A DNA stretch of 64,000 nucleotides from positions 87,725 through 151,724 of the forward strand of contig NZ_JAIVFQ010000004.1 of NCBI RefSeq assembly GCF_020829495.1, read 5' to 3'. The position numbers and the translations under genes are program-made. The notes under the pieces are model-generated. The model did no database searches. It was not told the origin of the DNA and saw only the letters and a program-made list of their open reading frames with translations. Below are positions 38,513 through 48,929 of the stretch, piece after piece. Within the stretch, counting starts at the first letter, position 1; each line of letters begins with the position of its first letter. Source of the DNA: Nostoc favosum CHAB5714 (GTDB lineage Bacteria > Cyanobacteriota > Cyanobacteriia > Cyanobacteriales > Nostocaceae).

Positions 38513-39189
38513 ATGTAAACTTCCCCAATATGGGCGTTGCTGAATTGAAGTATGAATCCGGATGTAGAGACGTAGCAGTACTACGTCTCTACAAGGATTT
38601 TGGTATTATGCAAAATCATTTTCGTACATGCAATCAGCAACGCCCCGATATGTGTTGTCTTTACAAATGTACTTAGGCTCTCAACGCGTGAGTTCCTCTT
38701 TTGGCTTTCGTGCTTTTAGTACAGGTTCTGTTTTAAAGTGCAAAAAACAACACCAAGGTTCAGCTAAAGCCTAGAATCGTCGGCAACCTACTTTATTTTA
38801 TATTCAGAGTATATATTCTATTTGAAGCTTATGTAATGATTGTGTGAATATACTGAATAATCTCGGCAATTAGATCATCTAAATATTACTATTAACTACA
38901 CATACTCTTAAAGTAAATACTTAAGGAGCTTGGGCACAAGTCAAAAAACAAGAGTCAGATATTGCAATCAGAATTGAAACGTGAGAAAATACTGAGATGA
39001 AAATTACGTATTTTTTAAGCTTTTCAGCTATTTTATCTCTCACGAATCATTTAGGATTGCTATAAAAAGTTTTAAGCATTTTTGCTGTTGTTTATATAGC
39101 GTCCACACTTGAATAAGTTAATAGCTTTTAAAAAGATTTTCCTTAGGAGTATTACTAAGTTGACATTATTTACAGGGAAAATTTTTTAG

Positions 39190-40035
39190 ATGGGAACTTC
39201 AAGTATTATCAAAAGGTTATCGATTACTGCGACCAGCGCTATACTTAGCGTTGGACTAATTATGTTAGACAGCAAAGGAGCCTTAGCTGTTAATATAGGT
39301 TACTTTACTGACTTTAATGAAAGCACAATTGTACCAGAGGCAGTAATTAAACAAGCCGGATTTACACCTGTTAAAATCACAGACATTAGCACATTTGATC
39401 TGAGCAGCATTAACACTCTCTTCGTGAATGAGAGTAGCAACGATAAACTTTCGAGTGCGCTATTAGGTCGCTTGGGGGATATTACAAGCTGGGTTAAAGG
39501 AGGCAAATCCTTCATTGTCCATGACCGTTTTGTTAGCAATAATATTAAAGATCCTCAGTCAAACCCCTTTTTAATAGGTGCATCTGGCACTTTAGTAGAT
39601 CGTGACTTTACCAACAGTGCCGATATTGATGTCATTGCGCCAGGTAACACTTTAGTAACGAACGGACCGAATGGCATCATAAACAACCTGACACTTGACA
39701 AAGGTAGTTCATCCAGTCATGGCTTTGCACTTGCTAGTACCTTACCAGTAGGAGCAGAAGCCATCTTGAGTGTTAGCTCAGATTCTAAAAAGGTAGCTGC
39801 TTTCTCTTATACACTTGGCAGTGGTGTTGTCTATTATTCCACTATTCCGCTTGATTACTACTTAGAGGGATATCCGCCAAATCCACCACAAAAACAGTTG
39901 GCAAAGATTTACGCGCCAAACGTACTGGCTTATGTGCAAGCGCAAAGGGAATCAGTTCCTGAACCTGCGTCTATGCTTGGTTTACTGGTATTCGGTGCTT
40001 GTGGTGCAACTTCACTCCTAAAACGCAAACAATAG
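39190..40035 (+). CDS. PEP-CTERM exported protein
   Basis: 281 aa. N-terminal signal peptide (LSITATSAILSVGLIMLDSK, ending ALA). The central domain starts VNIGYFTDFNESTIVPEAVI and contains DITSWVKGGKSFIVHDRFVS, resembling glutamine-amidotransferase-like (ThuA-type) folds, with no catalytic claim possible. The C-terminus is a PEP-CTERM sorting signal: SVPEPASMLG, a hydrophobic stretch, then LLKRKQ. The protein is expected to be exported and processed by an exosortase. Confidence 0.85.
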   Translation: MGTSSIIKRLSITATSAILSVGLIMLDSKGALAVNIGYFTDFNESTIVPEAVIKQAGFTPVKITDISTFDLSSINTLFVNESSNDKLSSALLGRLGDITSWVKGGKSFIVHDRFVSNNIKDPQSNPFLIGASGTLVDRDFTNSADIDVIAPGNTLVTNGPNGIINNLTLDKGSSSSHGFALASTLPVGAEAILSVSSDSKKVAAFSYTLGSGVVYYSTIPLDYYLEGYPPNPPQKQLAKIYAPNVLAYVQAQRESVPEPASMLGLLVFGACGATSLLKRKQ

Positions 40036-40073
40036 CATAAAGCTGCATCTCAAGCCTAAAATTCATTTTTAAT

Positions 40074-40110
40074 AACTGCTGACCTACTCAAGAGGCGGCA
40101 GTTTTTTATT
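40074..40110 (+). terminator. Intrinsic terminator after the first PEP-CTERM gene
   Basis: AACTGC (40074-40079) pairs with GCAGTT, followed by a T-run (TTTTTATTTT). It begins 38 bp after the stop. Confidence 0.65.
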
Positions 40111-40197
40111 TTGATGATCATTTAGGGATATCATACCGTTTTTGCGATCGCTAGGGAGAGCAGATTTTTTATCTAAACTTTCCTAATGGAATTTAGC

Positions 40198-40266
40198 AAG
40201 CGTTAGCGTTCGCGGAGCGTCTCGTAGAGAAGCTCGCCGCAGGCATCGCTATCCTAAGTTTTTAAC
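40198..40266. repeat. REP-like dispersed repeat, first copy
   Basis: 69 bp beginning AAGCGTTAGCGTTCGCGGAG and ending CCTAAGTTTTTAAC. A near-identical copy is at 40747-40815 (three or so differences). It contains a palindromic CTCGTAGAGAAG region. Confidence 0.8.
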
Positions 40267-40302
40267 CACTGTGGTTTAAATCGGTAGGTATTATATTTGC
40301 AT

Positions 40303-40431
40303 AGGACTTACGCAACTGTCACAAGCAATGGTGTCGCTACACTACACCGCGTGCCAAACTATTAGACCAATACCTAGTAATACCCATGTACTATAAAATG
40401 GCGATCGCATTGTGCCAGTTGCGTAAGTCCT
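40303..40431. mobile_element. MITE with 16-bp perfect terminal inverted repeats
   Basis: 129 bp, ends AGGACTTACGCAACTG and CAGTTGCGTAAGTCCT. It has no coding capacity. The AGGACTTACGCA end is shared with the elements at 46431 and 58753, so they were probably mobilised by the same type of transposase. No clear target-site duplication is visible. Confidence 0.75.
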
Positions 40432-40484
40432 GTCTAGAAGGAAATAGCTCTGGATGAAAATAGTGTTAATGTAGCTTTTTAGTA

Positions 40485-40513
40485 TTGACTAAAATGCACT
40501 TTTATAGTATTAA
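40485..40513 (+). promoter_or_regulatory. Sigma-70 type promoter of the sRNA-like unit, copy B
   Basis: TTGACT (40485-40490), 17-bp spacer, TATTAA (40508-40513). The spacer sequence differs from copy A while both hexamers and the spacing hold. Confidence 0.55.
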
Positions 40514-40519
40514 TAACTG

Positions 40520-40673
40520 TGCTAAATCTGTTTTGAGCAATGTAAAGATGTATCCAATTAGTGATTACTAATTACCCAGATTCCGAAATGGCGTTAAGAG
40601 GATGTGTATTAACTATTTGAATAAATGGTATAGCGCTGCTCTTTCTGCGATCGTCAGGGAGAGCAGATTTTTT
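40520..40673 (+). ncRNA. Putative small RNA, copy B (about 155 nt)
   Basis: Terminator stem CTGCTCT (40636-40642) / AGAGCAG (40660-40666) with a T-run, identical in stem to copy A although the loop has changed (GATCGTCA versus GATCGGTA). Conservation of both ends around a variable loop supports a transcribed unit. Confidence 0.5.
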
Positions 40674-40746
40674 ATGTGAGCTTCCCCAATGTGTATTGAG
40701 CCAGCAAATACGCTGGCAATATAATTTTTTCTCAATATCAACGAAT

Positions 40747-40815
40747 AAGCGTTAGCGTTCGCGGAGCGTCTCGTAGAGAAGCTTGCCACAGGCATCGCTA
40801 CCCTAAGTTTTTAAC
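40747..40815. repeat. REP-like dispersed repeat, second copy
   Basis: Copy of 40198-40266. It follows unit B as the first copy follows partial unit C, so the unit and the repeat were probably duplicated together. Confidence 0.8.
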
Positions 40816-41303
40816 CTGACGTTGTGTTACTAGTAACTTTTTGAATGTAATCCTTATTACTAAGTAATTAAAAGCATAATTACGTTGATAAACTTATCTT
40901 AAAGCAACAACTTAAGTTTACAAAGCTTTAGTCACTTATTCATTTGATACTGCGTATATAACTCGCCTTACATCTAGGTTTTAACTGTTATTTATTCTAC
41001 TTTAGAATGTAATTCTTATGTGAATACACGCAAAAAGTCTCGCCAATAAAAAAAATTGCCAGTAATCTAAGTAAATAGGCAAATGAGGAAAACACTATTA
41101 ATAACCTCCTTAAATAACTAGAAACAAAAGCTAAATTCAAAACTTTAGTCATTTTGACTAGTGCTTATATCTGCGATCGCTGCGAGAGGCTGAAACTTCA
41201 GTTGTCGTAATTGAGGCGTTATGTACAATTTCGCTGAAAGTTTAGTGTACGCAATTTAGGATATTTCCGCTGTTAACATTCACTTTTTTTAGGAGAAAAT
41301 CTC

Positions 41304-42206
41304 ATGAACTCATTGAATCAATTTCTGAAGCAAGGCGCATTTGCATTGTTAGGTTTAGGACTAGTAACTGCTCCCGCTCATGCTGTTAACATCACTACCA
41401 CTAGCAATGCCAACGTTTTAGTTAACAGTATTTTGGGTTCTGGCATCACTGTTTCAAATGTTAAGTATAACGGCGCATCTGTTGCGTCTGGAACTTTCAC
41501 AAATGGATTGTCCCCAGTAATTGGCATAGACACAGGCATCATTCTCACTTCCGGTAATGCTAACCTTGCTCCTGGACCAAATACTCAAGATGGTGCGACA
41601 GGTAACAATGGCTTACCTGGAGATGCTAACTTAAACAGCTTGATTCCAGGATTTAATACTTTCGATGCAAGTACTCTCCAATTTGATTTTACTTCGGCTA
41701 CAGGTGATCTCTTTTTCAACTACGTCTTTGCCTCGGAAGAATACAACGAATTCGTCAATAGTAATTTTAATGACGTATTTGGTTTTTTCTTAGATGGGGT
41801 TAACATTGCTCTGCTTCCTGGAACCACTACGCCAGTTTCCATTAATAACGTCAACGGTGGCAACCCATTAGGAACTAACGCCAAGAATTCTCAGTTCTTT
41901 AACAATAATGATCCATCAGACGGCGGCCCATTCTTCAATCTTCAATATGACGGTTTCACTAAAGTATTTACTGCTAGCGCTAAAGGGCTGAGTGCTGGAA
42001 AGCACACCATTAAACTGGCAATTGCAGATGCAGGAGATAGTTCTTTTGATTCCGCTGTGTTTATTCAAGGTGGTACTTTCTCTGGTGAACCACCAAAAAG
42101 TGTTCCCGAACCCACTACTATGTTGGGGATTTTAGGATTAGGTATCTTTGGTGCAACTTCATCTCTAAAACGCAAACAGCAAAATAAGACCGTAGCTAAA
42201 GGCTAA
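41304..42206 (+). CDS. Choice-of-anchor L domain protein with PEP-CTERM signal
   Basis: 300 aa. Signal peptide (GAFALLGLGLVTAPAHA). The anchor-L domain is clear from GIDTGIILTSGNANLAPGPN, TLQFDFTSATGDLFFNYVFA and SEEYNEFVNSNFNDVFGFFL. The C-terminus is a PEP-CTERM signal: SVPEPTTMLG, hydrophobic helix, SLKRKQ. Expected to be exported and surface-associated. A good RBS (AGGAGA) lies 8 bp before the ATG. Confidence 0.92.
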   Translation: MNSLNQFLKQGAFALLGLGLVTAPAHAVNITTTSNANVLVNSILGSGITVSNVKYNGASVASGTFTNGLSPVIGIDTGIILTSGNANLAPGPNTQDGATGNNGLPGDANLNSLIPGFNTFDASTLQFDFTSATGDLFFNYVFASEEYNEFVNSNFNDVFGFFLDGVNIALLPGTTTPVSINNVNGGNPLGTNAKNSQFFNNNDPSDGGPFFNLQYDGFTKVFTASAKGLSAGKHTIKLAIADAGDSSFDSAVFIQGGTFSGEPPKSVPEPTTMLGILGLGIFGATSSLKRKQQNKTVAKG

Positions 42207-42233
42207 ATTTATCCTCAGGTTATTGTAATACCC

Positions 42234-42268
42234 GCTGTGTCTACCATTGTAAGACACAGCATTTTTTT
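42234..42268 (+). terminator. Intrinsic terminator after the anchor-L gene
   Basis: GCTGTGTCT (42234-42242) pairs with AGACACAGC (42252-42260), followed by A and seven T. Confidence 0.85.
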
Positions 42269-42534
42269 GTGTTGACACGCATAACGCTTGTACCGCTATT
42301 TAAGCGGCTTGAACCAAAGCGATCGCGGCTGAAAAATGAGCTTGGTGAAAAACTAGGGTCTTAACTGGATAAAGAAAAAGCATCCGCTTGTCTAGACAAG
42401 CTTTTCACGATGAGGGTTGCAGCTAAAACAGCCAAGCTGCTTTTTAAGGAATTACTAAGGGAGTTATGTCCCCGTCCGGTGCTACAGTGAAAGGTGACAT
42501 TGCTTATTCTTATGTCTTCTCCGACCGTATCTGA

Positions 42535-44010
<1,476 letters not shown>

Positions 44011-44180
44011 TCATTGGTCATTAGTCATTAGTCATTGGTCATTAGTCATTAGTTCAAGTGCTAATGGCTAATGGCAATTACAAATGACAAAGGACAAAAG
44101 ACAAAGGACAAAGCGCAAAGTCTGAGCGCCGGCTTCCGGCGAACAGAACTTTGTAAGAGAGGACAAAGGACAAAAGACAA
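44011..44180. repeat. STRR and inverted repeat between atp beta and epsilon
   Basis: Heptamers of ATTAGTC/ATTGGTC type are followed by GACAAAGGACAAA units. An embedded hairpin has CAAAGT/ACTTTG arms and an inner CGCCGGCTTCCGGCG stem at 44129-44143. The 170-bp gap is long for this gene pair. Confidence 0.75.
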
Positions 44181-44594
44181 ATGACATTAACCGTTCGTGT
44201 AATTTCCCCAGACAAAACAGTATGGGATGCCCCAGCTGAAGAAGTAGTTTTGCCTAGCACTACTGGTCAACTAGGTATCCTAACTGGACACGCACCACTT
44301 TTGACCGCTCTGGATACTGGTGTAATGCGAGTTCGCGGCGCAAAAAATCAGAATTGGGAAGCGATCGCCCTTTTGGGTGGCTTTGCCGAAGTCGAAGAAA
44401 ATGAAGTGACAATTCTGGTTAACGGCGCTGAACGTGGCGACAAAATTAACCTTGATGAAGCCCGTACTGCTTACAACCAAGCAGAAGCGCGTCTAAGTCA
44501 AGTGTCAGCAGATGATCGCCAAGCCCAAATCCAGGCAACTCAAGCCTTCAAACGCGCCCGCGCTCGGTTTCAAGCGGCTGGCGGTTTGGTCTAA
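44181..44594 (+). CDS. atpC: F0F1 ATP synthase subunit epsilon
   Basis: 137 aa. [20 protein letters not shown] and [20 protein letters not shown] are epsilon signatures, and the C-terminal helical pair ([20 protein letters not shown]) is the inhibitory domain. Called atpE in plastid-style naming. Confidence 0.97.
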   Translation: MTLTVRVISPDKTVWDAPAEEVVLPSTTGQLGILTGHAPLLTALDTGVMRVRGAKNQNWEAIALLGGFAEVEENEVTILVNGAERGDKINLDEARTAYNQAEARLSQVSADDRQAQIQATQAFKRARARFQAAGGLV

Positions 44595-44613
44595 TTTTAC
44601 TTTCTATTTCAAC

Positions 44614-44643
44614 TTTGTAGGTTGGACATTACCCAACCTACAA
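44614..44643 (+). terminator. Terminator-like hairpin after atp epsilon
   Basis: TTTGTAGGTTGG (44614-44625) and CCAACCTACAAA (44632-44643) form a perfect 12-bp stem, followed by TTATTTATTAAATTTT. Confidence 0.75.
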
Positions 44644-44747
44644 ATTATTTATTAAATTTTAAAAAAATTACGCCAAGTTTAAGAAATCGAGGCAAGCCTT
44701 GGTGGAGTGTTAACTTAACTAATTAGTTGCCCAGATGGGCACAGATT

Positions 44748-44966
44748 ATGAAAAGCTTTTCATCTTTACTTGGTACTCGTGTTGCAGCATCTATCGTAGC
44801 AACGTTAGCTATGGCTGCGCCAACGTCTTTGATGATCGCTGGAAGTATTCACTCTGCCAATGCGACTCCTGTAAAAACAACTACTGCATCAGTCCAGCTA
44901 AATCAGACCAAAGTAAATATTTCCCAGTTACAAATTAGCAGGACTCAATATCAAGCTGCTGTTTAA
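44748..44966 (+). CDS. Small exported hypothetical protein (72 aa)
   Basis: From the ATG at 44748, MKSFSSLLGTRVAASIVATL begins a signal peptide ending near SANA. Only about 32 residues follow (QLNQTKVNISQLQISRTQYQ). No family was recognised. The end lies at the 5' boundary of the truncated SPFH frame, so it may be the product of a rearrangement. Confidence 0.4.
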   Translation: MKSFSSLLGTRVAASIVATLAMAAPTSLMIAGSIHSANATPVKTTTASVQLNQTKVNISQLQISRTQYQAAV

Positions 44967-44973
44967 AGTCATC

Positions 44974-46380
44974 ATGGCAGCAAATGCCAGCGCTCATGGC
45001 ATGACTCCAGAACAGTTGCGGGTGTACAGTCTGGCATCTGACAAAGTTGGCATTGTCACTACCTTAGATGGTTTACCAATCTCCGCCGGTGAACTCGCAG
45101 GCCCCATAATTGAGGGACACGACAACTTTCAAAATGGTCAGAAATTTATTAATGGAGGTGGGCGGCGAGGCTTACAAGAGCAAACCTTGCTTTCTGGTTC
45201 TTGGAACTTGAACCCTTGGTTTGTCCAGGTTGAGCAAGTGCCGATGACGGAAATTCCTATTGGGTATGTGGGTGTGGTGATTTCTTTCGTAGGTAAGGCG
45301 CATCAAGATGTCAGTGGTGCAGCTTTCACCCACGGTAACTTGGTGAATCAGGGACATAAGGGTGTGTGGGTCGAACCGCTATATGCTGGTAAGCACCCGA
45401 TTAATTCTCGGATTATGAAGATTGAACTAGTACCAACGACCAACATTGTCTTAAACTGGTCAGGTCGGACTGAACGCCACAGCTATGATGCTAAACTGGC
45501 TTCTTTAACAGTGCGATCGCGTGATGGGTTTGCCTTTGATTTGGAAGTAGCGCAAATTATCCATGTGGGTGCCTTAGATGCCCCGAAGGTAATTTCTCGC
45601 GTCGGTGCAATGCAAAATCTAGTAGACCATGTATTAGAACCAACTATCGGTAATTATTTCCGCAACTCAGCCCAAGACTATACTGTACTAGACTTTCTCA
45701 CCGCTCGGAGCGAACGGCAATCTGAGGCTGCTGAGTATATTAAAACAGCATTGCGGGCTTATGACGTGCAAGCGATCGACACCCTCATTGGTGATATTCA
45801 GCCACCAGCATCATTAATGCAGACACAGACAGACCGGAAAATTGCTGAAGAAGAGCGCAAGACTTATGAAGTTCAGCAGATGGCGCAAACCCAACGGCAG
45901 CAGCTTGTCCGGGAAACGGCACTGGCTAATATCCAGCAAGAAATGGTGAAATCTGAACAGAGTGTACATATTGCTGACCTAAAAGCCAAAGCCCAAATTA
46001 AGCAGGCGAACGGTGAAGCTGAGGGGACAAAACTCCGAGCAATTGCTGAGGCTGAAGGTATCCGTGCCACAGGTAACGCCAAAGCTGAAACCTACCGCGC
46101 TGGTGTGGAAGCCTTGGGGCCACAAGGTTATACAGCAATGCAGCTAATGCAGATTATAGGCGATCGCAATGTCCGCTTGATTCCAGATGTTTTAGTTGGC
46201 AGTAACGGCAGCAATAACGGCTTAGTGGATGGGCTACTATCCATGATTTTATGGAATCAAACTGGCAAGGGTGAATTGACACCAACACCTTTGCATCCAC
46301 ACCCAGTAGTTACCAAAACACAGCCAACCCCAGAAAACGGTCATCCACCTATAGTTGTAAATTTTCCTGTAGATAAGTAA
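44974..46380 (+). pseudogene. Flotillin-like SPFH protein, 5'-truncated
   Basis: 468 codons. The SPFH/band-7 core (PIGYVGVVISFVGKAHQDVS, SKGHAFDLEV-type strand read here as DGFAFDLEVAQIIHVGALDA) and a C-terminal flotillin coiled coil (KIAEEERKTYEVQQMAQTQR, EAEGIRATGNAKAETYRAGV) are intact. The frame remains open for about 18 codons upstream of the ATG (including LLFKVIMAANASAHGM), and this part still looks like family sequence. From memory, full-length relatives carry another 150-200 residues with the membrane anchor. The gene may be a dead remnant or make a soluble SPFH protein. Confidence 0.65.
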
Positions 46381-46430
46381 CATCAGGAACATGAGGTAGG
46401 GGCATAACATTGTTGTACCCTTACAATAAT

Positions 46431-46580
46431 AGGACTTACGCACGAGTTACGGAATAACGTAGACGCAAAGCGGTGAAGCAGCGCGGTCTTCTCCCAAGGG
46501 GAGACGCTTTAGCGCATGGGGGTTTCCCCCATGAGCGACTGCACCAAGCCGGAGGGCTTGCCGCAGGCTACCGCAGAGGC
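46431..46580 (+). repeat. Composite repeat element, one end AGGACTTACGCA
   Basis: Begins AGGACTTACGCACGAGTTAC, then AGACGCAAAGCGGTGAAGCA, a GGGGGTTTCCCCC hairpin, and GCTTGCCGCAGGCTACCGCA. Shorter or inverted versions are at 56660-56777 and 58753-58863. The right terminal repeat is missing; the element ends where WD40-coding sequence begins. Confidence 0.75.
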
Positions 46581-47440
46581 ACACCAGTGCTAGTGATGAC
46601 AAAAACATCAAATTGTGGGATTTAAATACTAAAAGAGTCCTAGCTAGCTTATCAGGACATTCCCAAGCTGTAAAATCAGTTAGCTTCAGTCCAAATGGGA
46701 AAATTCTGGCAACTGCTAGTGATGATAAAACTATCAAATTGTGGCAGGTTGAAACATTAGAGGAAATCTGCACCTTATTGGGACACGCACATGCTGTAAA
46801 ATCAGTAGCTTTTAGTCCAGATGGGCAGATTCTTGCTACTGGTAGCTGGGATAAGACAATCAAACTCTGGGATGTCAATACTGGCAGAGAAATTTGCACC
46901 ATCGCTGGACACCAATTAAAGCTAAATTCAGTGGCATTTAGTCCCCAAGGACAGCTTTTAGCCAGCGCTAGTTATGACAGAACAATTCGCTTGTGGCAGA
47001 TAGCTGCATTAGAAGGTTCCCAGAGAGAATTTGAAAACCGCCCATGCTATAGCTTGTTAGGCACCCTTTCGGGTCATGCATGGGCAGTTTTGACAGTCGC
47101 TTTTAGTCCTGATGGTCAAATTTTGGCGACGGGTAGTGATGATAACACTATTAAGTTATGGGAGGTAAACACTGGTCAGCTAATTTGCACACTTGTAGGC
47201 CATTCTTGGTCTGTGGTGGCTGTGGCTTTTACTGCCGATGGCGAAACGCTCCTAAGTGCAAGTTGCGACAAAACAGTTAAACTTTGGAGAATAAGCACAG
47301 CAGAAGAGATTTTTACTCTCTCTGGTCATGTAGACTCAGTATCTGCTGTTGCTGTGAGCAAAGTTACACAATTAATTGCAAGTGGCAGCCGGGACAAGAC
47401 TATCAAACTGTGGCAGCTTGTAGAACAGGACAATAGCTAA
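46581..47440 (+). pseudogene. WD40-repeat protein remnant, 5' end lost at a repeat element
   Basis: The frame begins in mid-blade (SASDDKNIKLWDLNTKRVLA) directly after the composite repeat and has no ATG in a sensible place (a TTG at 46613 is the first possible start). About six blades follow with recurrent GH...VAFSPDGQILATGS...DKTIKLW patterns. From memory, intact Nostoc relatives carry an N-terminal kinase, ATPase or caspase-like domain. It may still be translated, but it is most likely a relic. Confidence 0.7.
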
Positions 47441-47450
47441 TTTTGTAATA

Positions 47451-47750
47451 TCAAGCGCTACCTGTAAAGGCAACTTCTGGAAATTTCAACTGAGCTTCTG
47501 CCATTGGACGGTTTCTGCCTTCTTCTTGCCAGTAGTTAATCACTTCTGTCGCTTTATTAAGCAACTCGACACGATCCACGTCAGTAATCCAATGTTTGGA
47601 CTCTAATTCCTTCTTTAACTCTTCCCAGGCATCATTTCTGGGCCAAAAAAAGTACTTAGTCAAGGGACTGGTGCCTTTGCCGACAATTTGATCGACTGCT
47701 AGAGCAACGTTTTCGTCTAACCACAGAATTTTCAAAATAAACTTGGTCAA
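47451..47750 (-). CDS. Ribosomal protein PSRP-3 (Ycf65-like)
   Basis: 99 aa. [40 protein letters not shown] and [20 protein letters not shown] match the plastid-specific ribosomal protein 3 / Ycf65 family, a small-subunit protein of cyanobacterial and chloroplast ribosomes. Stands alone, convergent with the WD40 remnant. Confidence 0.9.
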   Translation of the reverse strand: MTKFILKILWLDENVALAVDQIVGKGTSPLTKYFFWPRNDAWEELKKELESKHWITDVDRVELLNKATEVINYWQEEGRNRPMAEAQLKFPEVAFTGSA

Positions 47751-47882
47751 TCACACCTCCGGGAATTTCCGGGCATTACTGAACTAGGATAGCGATCGCT
47801 TATTTTAACGCAATACTATATCAAATGACCAAACAGTGATTGAGAATGGTCTACCATAAGGTTTAGTCGGCGCTAACTAAAA

Positions 47883-48359
47883 ATGCTTATGACTGCCCAA
47901 CTGCCCCAATCTCAAACAACATCTGGTTCAGATTTGTATGAGCAAGATTTTTACCTGTGGATTCAAACCACAGCAGAACTGCTCAAGCAAGGTCGGCTCA
48001 CGGAACTAGATTTAGAGAATTTGATTGATGAAATTGAAACAATGGGCAGGAGTGAAAAGAAAGCACTGAGAAGCAATTTGGAAGTGGTGCTGATGCATCT
48101 ATTAAAGTATAAATATCAAGCCGAGAAGCGCTCTGGTAGTTGGCGAGCAACAATTCGGGAGCATCGCAAGCGCATCAGACAAGCTCTAGAAGAAAGTCCT
48201 AGCCTCAAACCATATTTTTATGAGGTTTTCGAGCTGTGTTATGACGATGCTAGACTCTTGGCTGCCGATGAAACTGAATTGCATCTGGCTACCTTCCCCG
48301 AACAATCTCCCTTCACACCAGAGCAAGCCCTCGCCCCGGATTTTTTACCTGAGTCATAA
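47883..48359 (+). CDS. DUF29-family protein (first tandem copy)
   Basis: 158 aa. LYEQDFYLWIQTTAELLKQG, LDLENLIDEIETMGRSEKKA and VVLMHLLKYKYQAEKRSGSW form the DUF29 pattern. Soluble and helical; function unknown, and the family is expanded in cyanobacteria. Its first 60 or so bases after the start are nearly identical to the next gene. Confidence 0.85.
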   Translation: MLMTAQLPQSQTTSGSDLYEQDFYLWIQTTAELLKQGRLTELDLENLIDEIETMGRSEKKALRSNLEVVLMHLLKYKYQAEKRSGSWRATIREHRKRIRQALEESPSLKPYFYEVFELCYDDARLLAADETELHLATFPEQSPFTPEQALAPDFLPES

Positions 48360-48414
48360 TCTCAAACTGATTTAGAAGATTTTGCTGTTAATTTTGAATT
48401 CGGAGCGAAGCGAC

Positions 48415-48882
48415 GTGACTGCCCAACTGCCCCAATCTCAAACAACATCTGGTTCAGATTTGTATGAGCAAGACTTTTATCTGTGGATTCAAACCACGGC
48501 AGAGGTGCTCAAGCAAAAGAATTTCACCCAACTGGACTTAGACAACCTGATTGAAGAAATTGAAACGATGGGGAGAAGTGAAAAGCGGGCATTGGAGAGC
48601 AATTTGGAAGTATTGCTGATGCATCTGCTCAAATACCAAATTCAAACTGAAAGGCGCTCAAAAAGTTGGCAGTACACAATTTTGGAACACCGCAGGCGAG
48701 TCCAAAAGGCACTCAAGGAGAGTCCGAGTTTAAAGCCTCACTTTGATCAGGTTTTCGACGAAAGCTACCAAACCGCTAGACGACTGGCTGTAATTGAAAC
48801 TGGATTAGCGATCGCTATCTTCCCTGAGCAATCTCCCTTTACACTAGAGCAAGTCCTCGACCCCGATTTTTTACCTGAGTGA
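48415..48882 (+). CDS. DUF29-family protein (second tandem copy)
   Basis: About 155 aa from the GTG at 48415, which aligns with residue 3 or so of the first copy; a TTG at 48382 is possible but not homologous. LDLDNLIEEIETMGRSEKRA and LLMHLLKYQIQTERRSKSWQ parallel the first copy. The identical 5' block (starting ACTGCCCAACTGCCCCAATC) and diverged 3' half suggest duplication followed by local gene conversion. Confidence 0.83.
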   Translation: MTAQLPQSQTTSGSDLYEQDFYLWIQTTAEVLKQKNFTQLDLDNLIEEIETMGRSEKRALESNLEVLLMHLLKYQIQTERRSKSWQYTILEHRRRVQKALKESPSLKPHFDQVFDESYQTARRLAVIETGLAIAIFPEQSPFTLEQVLDPDFLPE

Positions 48883-48929
48883 TGATTGTACCCCTTATGA
48901 TCAGGTAAAATTCTTTTGCTTCCTAACCC

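Larger units (their letters stand above)
38285..38530 (+). repeat. Duplicated unit, copy A
   Basis: About 246 bp closely matching copy B (40453-40690) apart from small indels. The best conserved part runs from ATTCCGAAATGGCGTT to the terminator hairpin. A third, partial copy (right end only) is at 40141-40188. Confidence 0.85.
38133..39189. other. Gene-poor region upstream of the first PEP-CTERM gene
   Basis: 1057 bp without a protein gene. It holds the first copy of the duplicated promoter-terminator unit (38285-38530) and a palindrome TAGAGACGTAG/CTACGTCTCTA at 38563-38591. The remainder is AT-rich DNA before the gene at 39190. Confidence 0.6.
40453..40690 (+). repeat. Duplicated unit, copy B
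   Basis: 238 bp counterpart of copy A, with the same order of promoter, central conserved block and terminator. It lacks about 10 bp after GATGTAT. Confidence 0.85.
40036..41303. other. Repeat-rich region between the two PEP-CTERM genes
   Basis: 1268 bp with no supported protein gene. In order: terminator, partial unit C (40141-40188), REP-like repeat (40198-40266), MITE (40303-40431), unit B (40453-40690), second REP-like repeat (40747-40815), then about 490 bp of AT-rich leader before 41304. Confidence 0.65.

Noticed and set aside
40613..40795. 60-residue minus-strand ORF
   Set aside because: It lies entirely within the duplicated unit and REP-like repeat and has no coding features.
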